A stretch of 64,000 nt of DNA from Lachnospiraceae bacterium. GTDB taxonomy: Bacteria; Bacillota; Clostridia; Lachnospirales; Lachnospiraceae. The DNA is taken from contig SVEQ01000014.1 in NCBI GenBank assembly GCA_015057325.1, forward strand, positions 1-64,000. The letters run 5' to 3'. Both the position numbers and the translations under genes were made by a program. How positions within the stretch are numbered: the stretch's first letter is position 1; each line of letters begins with the position of its first letter. The notes under the pieces are model-generated. The model worked only from the letters and a program-made list of their open reading frames with translations. It was not told the DNA's origin and did not search any database. Below, in pieces: positions 17,071 to 24,615 of this stretch.

Positions 17071-18165
17071 GTGACGGATAACGTACAAAATGATATTTAT
17101 GTATTATTTAATGATATGGAACAAAATATTGATCAATACGATAATGTTTATGTAACAAAAAAAGAAGTTGCAAGATGGCACAATAATTTTAGAAAACGGA
17201 TTGGAAAAAACGAACAAAAGCATTTTCTAAAGTGGGTGGTTGCTGCGTGTTTGGCAGTGGCGGTTGTTATCTTTGCAGGACCATTTAACGATTATTCAAA
17301 GGCTGCAATAGAAAGTGTGGCATACAATTTGGGTGAAGTTCTTGGCTTTAACAAGGATATTGCATCTTATGAAACAATGGTCGGGAAGAATGTTGTCAAG
17401 GATGGATATACAGTTACTCTTAACAGTGTGATATTAGATGGTAACGTGCTGTATCTGACATATACAGAGCAGTTCCCTGAAAAACTTGAAGGATTTGATA
17501 AGATAGTAGCACCGAATGGTATTAATACAATGATGACAGGGACAATCAATGGAACTCATCATTGTTTGAGTATGGGTGGTACATACAGACCGATCGATGA
17601 TTATACACGTCTTGCTGTTTTCGATATAACTTTTGAAAATGATTTGGCAGAGAAGGTTGATTTTGGCAAGCCGGTTGATGTTAAGTTGAGATATGATGTT
17701 TTTGCTAAAAATGAAAAAAAACCATTTTTAACTTTTAAGGATTTTAAGTTTAGAACGGACGCTTCAAAGATTGCACTTGTTACTGAAACAACACCACTTG
17801 ATTATTCGTACAATCTGCCTGACGGAAGTACGATTCATTTTACAAAGTTCGAGCAGACCCCGGTGAGTAGAAAAATTTATTATGAAGCAGAAGGTATTAA
17901 GGACGGATATTTCTGGGAACTTCGGCTTACTGACGATATGGGTAATACTATATGGGAGACAGAAAGTGATTATACGGCAAATGATAAAGATGGTGGAAAG
18001 ACGGGACAGGGCTTTATTCACTATAATGCCGGCGGTGAAGACGTTACAAATGCAGATGCAACAAAACTGGTTGCAACTGTATGGGGAGGAAAAGTAGATG
18101 AAGCGAAAGAAGATGAAGACTTCATGGAGCAGATAGGCGAGCCGTTTACGATTTCGTTGAAGTGA
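17071..18165 (+). CDS. DUF4179-type membrane anti-sigma factor
   Basis: A 364-residue single-pass membrane protein. The GTG at 17071 is preferred to the GTG at 17062, which lies only one base from AAAGGG. Residues 1-53 are cytoplasmic and would hold the sigma factor. The membrane segment is about residues 54-70. The extracytoplasmic part starts with the DUF4179 pattern (ESVAYNLGEVLGF, then ASYETMVGKNVVKDGYTV) and continues with beta-rich segments resembling DUF5643. Such proteins bind and restrain the adjacent ECF sigma factor until an envelope signal releases it. The operon ends at the terminator at 18195. Confidence 0.87.
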   Translation: MTDNVQNDIYVLFNDMEQNIDQYDNVYVTKKEVARWHNNFRKRIGKNEQKHFLKWVVAACLAVAVVIFAGPFNDYSKAAIESVAYNLGEVLGFNKDIASYETMVGKNVVKDGYTVTLNSVILDGNVLYLTYTEQFPEKLEGFDKIVAPNGINTMMTGTINGTHHCLSMGGTYRPIDDYTRLAVFDITFENDLAEKVDFGKPVDVKLRYDVFAKNEKKPFLTFKDFKFRTDASKIALVTETTPLDYSYNLPDGSTIHFTKFEQTPVSRKIYYEAEGIKDGYFWELRLTDDMGNTIWETESDYTANDKDGGKTGQGFIHYNAGGEDVTNADATKLVATVWGGKVDEAKEDEDFMEQIGEPFTISLK

Positions 18166-18194
18166 CTTCAATAGCAATTGATATTTTGCATGAC

Positions 18195-18220
18195 AGAAAA
18201 GGCGGGAAACCGCCTTTTCT
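18195..18220 (+). terminator. Rho-independent terminator of sigma/anti-sigma operon
   Basis: AGAAAAGGCGG pairs with CCGCCTTTTCT around a GAAA tetraloop (18195-18205 with 18210-18220). The A-tract and T-tract are symmetrical, so it could work in both directions. Confidence 0.88.
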
Positions 18221-18331
18221 TATTGGGATTATTAGCATAATTATAATTAATTATATTCGAGGATTGTAAGGAAAAACAAAGAGAGACGTGGTATAATAAT
18301 GATTAATTAGAATGGAGTTGGAGGGATTATG

Positions 18332-18703
18332 ATGAGGAAAATCACCATAGTTTTATTATTTGCTATTTTTGCTGCATGCATAATAGGTTGCAGTAATTCG
18401 ACGGGAAGTGAACAGACTTCAACAGGTGTAGAAAGAAATAAAATTGAGCAAACGCAAGTTATGTATAACGGTTATATATATTATTTTCTTGCAACAGATA
18501 CTCTTGATATAATACCGGATGTGTGTGAAAAAGTTGGTGAAATTGAGATTGTGTATGTAGAAAACGTTCCCGATAAGGATTTTTCTGCAGCCGGAGTTGA
18601 TTTGACGGTAGGAGAAGAAATATATGCGTACGAAAAAAACACGCAGGAAATCTATGTTAAATTTGATGATGGTTATAAAAAGTTTGAAAGAAAAATCAAG
18701 TGA
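18332..18703 (+). CDS. small putative lipoprotein
   Basis: A 123-residue exported protein. The signal peptide MRKITIVLLFAIFAACIIGC ends in a lipobox (CIIGC), after which a Ser/Thr-rich linker leads to a small globular domain with many Tyr and acidic residues. Two ATGs are adjacent at 18329 and 18332; the second has the better spacing to GGAGGG at 18320-18325. It lies 14 bp before the 2H phosphoesterase gene, so the two may be co-transcribed, though a functional link is unclear. A TATAAT at 18292-18297 may be its -10 box. No family recognised. Confidence 0.75.
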   Translation: MRKITIVLLFAIFAACIIGCSNSTGSEQTSTGVERNKIEQTQVMYNGYIYYFLATDTLDIIPDVCEKVGEIEIVYVENVPDKDFSAAGVDLTVGEEIYAYEKNTQEIYVKFDDGYKKFERKIK

Positions 18704-18717
18704 TTAGGAGAATATAA

Positions 18718-19239
18718 ATGTATCTTATAACGGCGTATTTTGATGAAAGTACAAATAGACAATTACAGCGTATTATAGACGGTATTGCAGTTGCTTCCGG
18801 CAATGATTTCATGACGGCGAATAATGTTCCGCCACATCTTACAATAACAGCATTTGAGACAAGAGATCCTAACGGGTTGGTTCCTACAATGGACAGACTT
18901 AAAGAAGAATTATCATGTGGTGATATCCACTTGGTTTCTGTGGGAACATTTCTTCCATATGTGATGTATGTAACCCCTGTTCTTAATTTGTATCTACAGG
19001 ATATGGCAATCAAGGTGCATGAAGCAGTCAAAGGTTGCGGCGATATCGCTATCAGCAAATATTATCAGCCAACAAGTTGGTTTCCTCATATAACACTTGC
19101 TAAGACGCTTGAAAAAGAGCAGATGCAGCAGGCATTTTTCTATGTGCAGGATCATTTTGCACCGATTAAGGGCAAGATTGTGGAACTGGGTCTTGCAAGA
19201 ACCAATCCGCATGAGGATATTGCGAGAGTGACACTTTGA
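18718..19239 (+). CDS. 2H phosphoesterase / 2'-5' RNA ligase superfamily protein
   Basis: A 173-residue protein with the two HxT/S signature motifs of the 2H superfamily: PPHLTITAF (H40, T42) and FPHITLAKTL in the C-terminal half. The two motifs lie on duplicated halves that together form the active site. Family members act on cyclic phosphodiesters or on RNA 2',3' ends; the substrate here cannot be told. The typical length is 170-190 residues, so it is complete. The start at 18718 follows TTAGGAGAA. A strong bidirectional terminator follows at 19303. Confidence 0.85.
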   Translation: MYLITAYFDESTNRQLQRIIDGIAVASGNDFMTANNVPPHLTITAFETRDPNGLVPTMDRLKEELSCGDIHLVSVGTFLPYVMYVTPVLNLYLQDMAIKVHEAVKGCGDIAISKYYQPTSWFPHITLAKTLEKEQMQQAFFYVQDHFAPIKGKIVELGLARTNPHEDIARVTL

Positions 19240-19302
19240 AAAAGGAAAGACTTAAGAAAGTTTATAGATAGGCAATACAGCATGTAACTACATATAGAAG
19301 TT

Positions 19303-19334
19303 AAAAAAGGATATCCCGGTGGATATCCTTTTTT
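19303..19334 (+). terminator. bidirectional Rho-independent terminator
   Basis: AAAAAAGGATATCC and GGATATCCTTTTTT form a perfect 14-bp stem with a four-base loop. Confidence 0.93.
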
Positions 19335-19378
19335 CGTATATTTGTGTGCATGATTATTTGAGTGTTTAGAATAAGTTA

Positions 19379-19416
19379 TTGACAAATATGTGTTGTAGGT
19401 GTATATATAACACATA
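19379..19416 (+). promoter_or_regulatory. promoter with palindromic operator of second GntR-ABC operon
   Basis: TTGACA at 19379-19384 and TATATA at 19402-19407 are 17 bp apart. A perfect 8-bp inverted repeat, TATGTGTT (19387-19394) and AACACATA (19409-19416), spans the spacer and -10 box. By analogy with YtrA-type regulators this is the likely binding site of the repressor encoded at 19450. Confidence 0.75.
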
Positions 19417-19449
19417 AACAGTTGGAGGCTTGAAAGGACAGGTGATTGC

Positions 19450-19821
19450 GTGAAACTTTTACAGAATTCGGGAGTACCGATATATCAGCAGATAGCTGAC
19501 GCATTTCGAGAGGAGATAATGTCCGGCAAGAGAAAATCAGGAGAATATCTACCGTCGATAAGAGGATTGGCAAAAGAATTGAGGATAAGTGTTATTACAA
19601 CTATTAAGGCTTATGAGGAACTTGAGCGGGAAGGTCTTGTAACAGCGGTGCAAGGCAAAGGATATTATGTAAACGAACAGGATACAGAAATGATACAAGA
19701 ACAGCATATGCGTAAGGTCGAGGAACATTTAAACAATGCGATAACTGCTGCAAGAGTTGCAGGTATCAATAATAAGGAACTTGTTGGAATATTGAATATT
19801 CTACTTGAACAAGAGGATTAA
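19450..19821 (+). CDS. GntR family transcriptional regulator, YtrA type
   Basis: A 123-residue winged-helix regulator with a GTG start at 19450. Family marks are PIYQQIADAF, SGKRKSGEYLPSIRGLAKEL, the recognition helix VITTIKAYEEL and QGKGYYV. The C-terminal tail of about 50 residues is helical, for dimerisation only. It is clearly paralogous to the regulator at 1061, and both head an ABC operon. The stop is 12 bp before the ATPase gene. It probably represses its own operon through the palindrome at 19387-19416. Confidence 0.9.
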   Translation: MKLLQNSGVPIYQQIADAFREEIMSGKRKSGEYLPSIRGLAKELRISVITTIKAYEELEREGLVTAVQGKGYYVNEQDTEMIQEQHMRKVEEHLNNAITAARVAGINNKELVGILNILLEQED

Positions 19822-19833
19822 GGAGGGAAACGT

Positions 19834-20715
19834 ATGGATACATCAGCAGTAATTGAAATAAAAAATGTAAGTAAGAAGTTCAAAGGTTTTGAACTTTCAA
19901 TAGACAATTTGGAGATACCGGAGGGATTTTCAACAGCGCTTATCGGAGAAAATGGTGCCGGTAAGAGTACACTTCTTAATATCTTAGCAGGCATTCGTAA
20001 GGACTATAACGGTGAGGTCAGTTTTTTTAATCAAAGATTTGAGGGAAAGGATATCAGGGAGAATATCGGCTACGAAGGTACTGATGATTTCTTTCTTCCA
20101 CATTGGACGGTAAAAGATATTGAAACTGTTAGCAAGATGCTTTTTGAAAGCTTCAATTCAGACAGATATAATATGCTTTGTGATGAACTGAATATAACAG
20201 AAACAGAAAAGTCGTTTTCAAAGCTTTCAGACGGTATGAAAATGAAGACGATTCTCTCGGCAGTATTTGCGAGAGATACAAGTCTTTTGCTGTTGGATGA
20301 GCCGGCTTCACCACTTGATCCGTTAATGAGAGATAAGTTATGTTCAATGATCAGGGATTATATTGATGAGGGTAACGGGCAAAAGAGCGTGCTGTTCTCG
20401 ACACACAACATTTCCGATATGGAAAATGTTACTGATTACGCAGTTATCATAGAACAGGGAAAGGTCGTTGAGCAGGGCTTTGTCGAAGACCTCAAGGAAA
20501 AGTATGTTATGGTCAAGGGTGAGACTGCTGATGAAAGCGGTAAAGAACTGGTGACAAATACTCTTTGTGGTGCTGCATTTTCAAGATATGGTTTTGAGGG
20601 ATTGTGTCCGGCAGAAGACCTTGATAAATTAGCGGGATTAGATATTGCTGTTGAGACTGCAACGCTGTCGCAGATATGTGTCGGGGTTATGAAGAAGTAT
20701 ACACTGATACACTAA
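19834..20715 (+). CDS. ABC transporter ATP-binding protein (YtrB-like)
   Basis: A 293-residue ATPase, equal in length to its paralogue at 1486. Walker A is GENGAGKST at about residues 37-45, the signature the degenerate LSDGMKMK, Walker B LLLLDEPASPLD, and the H-loop FSTHNISDM. The last ~75 residues are variable. The start follows AAGGAGGG at 19820-19827. It lies between the GntR regulator and two membrane proteins, which should be its transmembrane partners. Substrate unknown; envelope-acting compounds are typical for the family. Confidence 0.92.
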   Translation: MDTSAVIEIKNVSKKFKGFELSIDNLEIPEGFSTALIGENGAGKSTLLNILAGIRKDYNGEVSFFNQRFEGKDIRENIGYEGTDDFFLPHWTVKDIETVSKMLFESFNSDRYNMLCDELNITETEKSFSKLSDGMKMKTILSAVFARDTSLLLLDEPASPLDPLMRDKLCSMIRDYIDEGNGQKSVLFSTHNISDMENVTDYAVIIEQGKVVEQGFVEDLKEKYVMVKGETADESGKELVTNTLCGAAFSRYGFEGLCPAEDLDKLAGLDIAVETATLSQICVGVMKKYTLIH

Positions 20716-20775
20716 AGCAGAAAATTAACTTCGTTTAAATTATTCTGTTAAATAATCTAAAGAAAGGAAAAGACC

Positions 20776-21468
20776 ATGAAGAACGCAGTTAAATTATATA
20801 CAACATTTATTCCTACAATAGCATTGAAGTGGATAGTGTATCTTGTATATCCAATAGTTTTGCTGATGATGTCGACAGTATTTTGCGGTTATTATCTTAG
20901 TTGTGCACTTTTTATAATGCCTCTCATATATGGGGCAGAACTATTTATAAATATTTTAATGTTTAGGGGAATTGCTTCAGATGAACCGTTAAGGATAGAG
21001 TATCTTCATACATCAGGCAAAGGGTTGCGGTTGTTTGGGGATGCATTATTGTTTGATTATTTAAGGCGTTTTGTCACTGTATTTGCAATTATGATATTGC
21101 CCGAAATTTATGATAAACTGATTAGTCGATACAATATTGCATCGTTTTCTATTGTAGTTGACGGTGAGAATAAAGTATTAAGTCCAATCTATTACCTGAC
21201 TGCGGCACTATTGCTTATTATAGTTATTGAAATAGAAGTTTTTCTTGCAAGAAAGATAAATGGAGCGACAATTATTTTTTTGATATCATTCTTCGGATAT
21301 TTGGTATGTTTACTTCAAGAGATGATGATATTTGCTGTCCCTGCTAAACGAATTATTGTAACTACTGTCATATTTGCGGTTATATATTTGATTGTTATTT
21401 CATTTAGTTATAATAATATTATGGAGTTTGAAGAAAGAAAATTCTCTGATTTTATAGGGAAGGAGTGA
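20776..21468 (+). CDS. ABC-2-like permease subunit
   Basis: A 230-residue membrane protein with about six hydrophobic segments and short loops, and no catalytic motif. It follows the ATPase after 60 bp, and its stop overlaps the ribosome binding site of the next membrane gene, so both are likely made together as the transmembrane half of the exporter. The start follows AAAGAAAGG at 20760-20768. No close resemblance to the permeases at 2408-6396 is visible, so the two modules share regulator and ATPase type but not membrane parts. Confidence 0.75.
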   Translation: MKNAVKLYTTFIPTIALKWIVYLVYPIVLLMMSTVFCGYYLSCALFIMPLIYGAELFINILMFRGIASDEPLRIEYLHTSGKGLRLFGDALLFDYLRRFVTVFAIMILPEIYDKLISRYNIASFSIVVDGENKVLSPIYYLTAALLLIIVIEIEVFLARKINGATIIFLISFFGYLVCLLQEMMIFAVPAKRIIVTTVIFAVIYLIVISFSYNNIMEFEERKFSDFIGKE

Positions 21469-21473
21469 TGGAA

Positions 21474-22187
21474 ATGAAAAAGTATTCATTAGTTACTGAA
21501 CTTAAAAATCTTATTAAATTGTTCAAATATACAAGGCAGTGGAAAGTGAATATGGTCGCTGGAATCATGTACCTTTTGCTTGGGGTATTTATGATATTTA
21601 CAGGTGGGTATGGACCATTTATCGGAGGAATGTGGCTTGTGACTTTTCCGTCTATTACTTTTTCCGGACTTGAGCAGGTGTACTATTCTTCATATATGAA
21701 CTCATCCCCAAAGCATAAGTATTATAGTCTTGTTTTACATCCCGTTTTGATTGGAATGATGTACTTGACGGGATATATTATAGCGGCATTAACATATGCA
21801 GTAAAGGTTATTATAATAAGAACTTTTGATGGTTTTGTTGTTGATATTATTATGGATATGAATATCAGTTTTGGAATATTTTTTGTTTTTATAGGACTGC
21901 TTGGAATGCTGTTTTACATATATTCAAGTATATCATCAAAAGCAAATGTATGGTTTATGATAGTTTTTATTGTAGCATTTATTCTTATATATATGGGTAC
22001 AATTTTGGCGCTTACATATGATGAAGTAAAGAATATGCAGCTTGATTTTCCGGTTGGTGTCGGCTTTGTTATCGGGCTTTTGCTGATTATTCTCGGAATC
22101 GTGGTTGGAACGATTTTGCGATACGCATTGTATAAAAAACCGTATTCTCCGATGATTAAGAAGGTGTTTGTGAAATTAGAAAAATAA
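21474..22187 (+). CDS. ABC-2-like permease subunit
   Basis: A 237-residue membrane protein with six hydrophobic segments. Of three possible starts (21465, 21468, 21474), the last has correct spacing from AAGGAG at 21460-21465. Features include the SLVTELKNLIKLFKY amphipathic N-terminus, a glycine-rich loop GGYGPFIGGMW and a membrane segment near the C-terminus followed by a short basic tail. It is the last gene of the operon starting at 19450 and is followed by the terminator at 22216. Confidence 0.75.
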   Translation: MKKYSLVTELKNLIKLFKYTRQWKVNMVAGIMYLLLGVFMIFTGGYGPFIGGMWLVTFPSITFSGLEQVYYSSYMNSSPKHKYYSLVLHPVLIGMMYLTGYIIAALTYAVKVIIIRTFDGFVVDIIMDMNISFGIFFVFIGLLGMLFYIYSSISSKANVWFMIVFIVAFILIYMGTILALTYDEVKNMQLDFPVGVGFVIGLLLIILGIVVGTILRYALYKKPYSPMIKKVFVKLEK

Positions 22188-22215
22188 TAAAAATGAACTA
22201 TTGTATTAGTTATGA

Positions 22216-22264
22216 GGATTTACTACCTAAAAAATATCCAAAATTAGGCAGTAAATCCTTTTTT
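22216..22264 (+). terminator. Rho-independent terminator of GntR-ABC operon
   Basis: A 15-bp stem (22216-22230 with 22244-22258, one mismatch) is followed by TTTTTT. Confidence 0.88.
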
Positions 22265-22357
22265 ATAGTTAGTATTATTGATTTATAACCTGAAAAATGA
22301 TAATTTGGTATATGCACGATATAAGAGGAACGAAATACAGAAAGGTAAATAATTATC

Positions 22358-23692
22358 ATGGAAAACAAGATAGACATGCTACATGGACCATTACTAAAAA
22401 AGATATTGATATTTGCATTTCCGATAATTATGGGAAGTATATTACAACAGCTGTTTAGTGCGGTTGACATAGCGGTGGTAGGACTTACTGGCGACAGCAA
22501 CGGACAGGCGGCAATCGGAGCAAACACAACGGTTATTGCGTTGTTTGTCAACTTTTTCGTCGGACTTTCTGTTGGAATAAATGTTGTAATAGGTAACTAT
22601 ATCGGAAGTGACCATAAAGAAAGAATACAATCGACGGTTCATACTGCGGTAGCATTTGCTGCGCTTTCGGGAATCGGGCTTCTTCTGCTGGTTGAACTTG
22701 TGGCTCGTCCGATGCTTATATTAATGGCAACCCCGGAGACGGTGATTGATACAGCAGTAATGTATCTTAGGATATATGCGTGCGGCATGCCATTTATACT
22801 TGTTTATAATTTCGGGGCGGCGGTACTTAGAACGGTCGGCGATACGAAGCGTCCGCTGTTTGCTTTAATTGCAGCGGGAGCAATCAATGTTGTATTAGAC
22901 CTTGTTCTTGCTTTGGGTCTTTCTTTGGGAGTTGTTGGAGTTGCTCTTGCAACCGCATTTTCCAATGTGATAAGTTCGTCGCTTGTTATCATTTTTTTGC
23001 TTAATGAAACAGGACATATCAAACTATCATTTTCTAAATTAAGAATAAATGGTGATGATCTTATAAAACTGCTTAAGATTGGCTTGCCGTCAGGCTTTCA
23101 GACTATGGTATTTTCGATTGCCAATATCTGTATTCAGACAACCATAAATTCATATGGTTCAGCGGCAATGGCAGGCAATGCGATTGCGCTCATTTTTGAG
23201 GTGCTTTCATATTATATCGTTACCGGAATTAATCAGGCAGCGGTAACATTTACAAGTCAGAATTACGGTGCGGGCAATGTGAAACGTTGTCTTAAGGTGT
23301 TCCTTATTTCAATGGCAGTGGCGCTTGTGCTTACAAATATTGTGAACTACATATTCATAGGTGCGGAGCATTTCTTCGTTGGGTTGTTCACGTCCGATGC
23401 GGCGGTTGCAGAGTACACGTACCTTAGATTCAAAGTTGTGTTAGCGGTGCAATGTTTAATATGCAGCTACGAGATAAGCGGTTCTGTGCTTCGTGGGTTT
23501 GGACGTTCAATGCTTCCAGCGGTTATAACGATATTTGGAACCTGTGTTTTGCGAATTGTGTGGGTAAATACGGTGTGTGCACATGTGAAAAATATTGCGT
23601 ATGTATTCGTGGTTTATCCGGTGTCATGGGTTGTGACCGGACTGTTTGTTGTAGGTGCGTTTGTTGTGGTGTATAGAAAGGCGGCAAAATGA
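22358..23692 (+). CDS. MATE family efflux transporter
   Basis: A 444-residue inner-membrane antiporter with 12 predicted membrane segments and the two-fold MATE repeat. Characteristic pieces are FAFPIIMGSILQQLFSAVDI near residues 14-33, NFFVGLSVGINVVIGNYIG near 65-83 and the second-half GLPSGFQTMVFSIAN near 242-256. MATE proteins export drugs or cationic metabolites using Na+ or H+. Length is normal, so the gene is complete. Its stop overlaps the start of the glycosylase gene by four bases (ATGA). Substrate unknown. Confidence 0.93.
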   Translation: MENKIDMLHGPLLKKILIFAFPIIMGSILQQLFSAVDIAVVGLTGDSNGQAAIGANTTVIALFVNFFVGLSVGINVVIGNYIGSDHKERIQSTVHTAVAFAALSGIGLLLLVELVARPMLILMATPETVIDTAVMYLRIYACGMPFILVYNFGAAVLRTVGDTKRPLFALIAAGAINVVLDLVLALGLSLGVVGVALATAFSNVISSSLVIIFLLNETGHIKLSFSKLRINGDDLIKLLKIGLPSGFQTMVFSIANICIQTTINSYGSAAMAGNAIALIFEVLSYYIVTGINQAAVTFTSQNYGAGNVKRCLKVFLISMAVALVLTNIVNYIFIGAEHFFVGLFTSDAAVAEYTYLRFKVVLAVQCLICSYEISGSVLRGFGRSMLPAVITIFGTCVLRIVWVNTVCAHVKNIAYVFVVYPVSWVVTGLFVVGAFVVVYRKAAK

Positions 23693-24177
23693 TACAGCAT
23701 CCGATACCACCTGTGTACGACAGGGATTCAAAGATTTTAATATTGGGAAGCTTTCCGTCTGTAAAATCGCGGGAAGTAATGTTTTTCTACGGTCACCCAC
23801 AGAACAGATATTGGAAGGTGCTGGCGGCTGTGTTTGGTGAAGAAGTGCCTGTAACGGTGCCGGATAAGAAGGCATTTTTACTGCGCAATCATATTGCGGC
23901 GTGGGATGTGATCGCATCCTGTGATATAATAGGCTCATCGGATTCATCAATTAAGAATGTGACTGCCAATGATCTTTCGCCGATTCTAGAAACGGCGGAT
24001 ATAAAAGAGATTTTTGTCAACGGCAAGACAGCAGAGAAAATGTATAAGAAATATACGGAACCAGTGATTAAAAGACCTTGCGTTTGTCTTCCATCAACAA
24101 GTCCTGCTAATGCGGCGTGGAGTTTGGACAGGCTTGTAAATGCGTGGAGTATTGTTAAGTCAATTAGTCATATTTAG
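23689..24177 (+). CDS. DNA-deoxyinosine (hypoxanthine) glycosylase, UDG superfamily
   Basis: A 162-residue DNA repair enzyme that removes deaminated bases. The family-6 pattern is present: ILGSFPSVKSRE (residues 16-27), FYGHPQNRYWKVLA (29-43) and, near the end, LPSTSPANA, where uracil glycosylases have the catalytic loop. The usual length is about 160-165 residues. It is translationally coupled to the MATE exporter by an ATGA overlap, which is probably an accident of packing. The exact base preference (hypoxanthine or uracil) is family inference. Confidence 0.88.
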   Translation: MIQHPIPPVYDRDSKILILGSFPSVKSREVMFFYGHPQNRYWKVLAAVFGEEVPVTVPDKKAFLLRNHIAAWDVIASCDIIGSSDSSIKNVTANDLSPILETADIKEIFVNGKTAEKMYKKYTEPVIKRPCVCLPSTSPANAAWSLDRLVNAWSIVKSISHI

Positions 24178-24223
24178 CTGAATTCACCTGATCTTACTTC
24201 TAAATATCTAAGGTGTTTTACCG

Positions 24224-24252
24224 TTGACAATAGTATAATGCGGTGTTAGAAT
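24224..24252 (+). promoter_or_regulatory. sigma-A promoter of ABC-F leader
   Basis: TTGACA at 24224-24229 and TAGAAT at 24247-24252 are 17 bp apart. Transcription would start near 24260, about 355 bases before the ABC-F start codon. Confidence 0.75.
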
Positions 24253-24412
24253 TATATCATCTCAATTAAGAGATTTTTAAGTTAATTAGTTTGTAAGATG
24301 AGAGAGGTGAAAGGATGAGGAGATAATTTACTTTTGATTGCATGAAAGCACAATTTTGTGCTATTAGATAGTATGTTTGATTGTAATGCATATTGTTTTC
24401 ATGTTGCCAAAA

Positions 24413-24442
24413 GTGGATTATGTTCTCATAACCTCTTTTTTT
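24413..24442 (+). terminator. first leader terminator
   Basis: TTATG/CATAA with TTCT loop, extended by GG/CC past a bulged A, is followed by seven T (24436-24442). It lies inside the ABC-F leader. Confidence 0.6.
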
Positions 24443-24514
24443 GTATGTAATATATTATTATCAGATAGATAAAGACTCCTATATTATTGTTATGTGAGGT
24501 TATAGTATGTAATG

Positions 24515-24544
24515 GAACTGTTTGGCAACGGACGGTTCTTTTTT
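24515..24544 (+). terminator. second leader terminator
   Basis: GAACTGT pairs with ACGGTTC (24515-24521 with 24532-24538, one wobble) and is followed by six T. It lies about 70 bases before the ABC-F start codon. Confidence 0.7.
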
Positions 24545-24615
24545 CTTGTACGAAGTCTGACGCGTGAAAACAAATGTGTATGTTGTACGGTCGACAGCCT
24601 AAAGGAGGAATGTAC

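Larger units (their letters stand above)
24260..24603 (+). promoter_or_regulatory. attenuator-like 5' leader of ABC-F gene with short uORF
   Basis: The 355-base leader contains a minimal reading frame, MRR (ATG at 24315, stop 24324-24326), behind AGAGGTGA, overlapped by a second possible frame, MREVKG (24298-24318). Downstream are two intrinsic terminators, at 24413-24442 and 24515-24544. GAGGTTAT at 24496-24503 is the exact complement of ATAACCTC in the first terminator (24428-24435), and AGAGGT beside the uORF complements its ACCTCT, so alternative folds are possible. Such leaders let stalled ribosomes switch on antibiotic-resistance ABC-F genes. The regulation is inferred. Confidence 0.6.
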
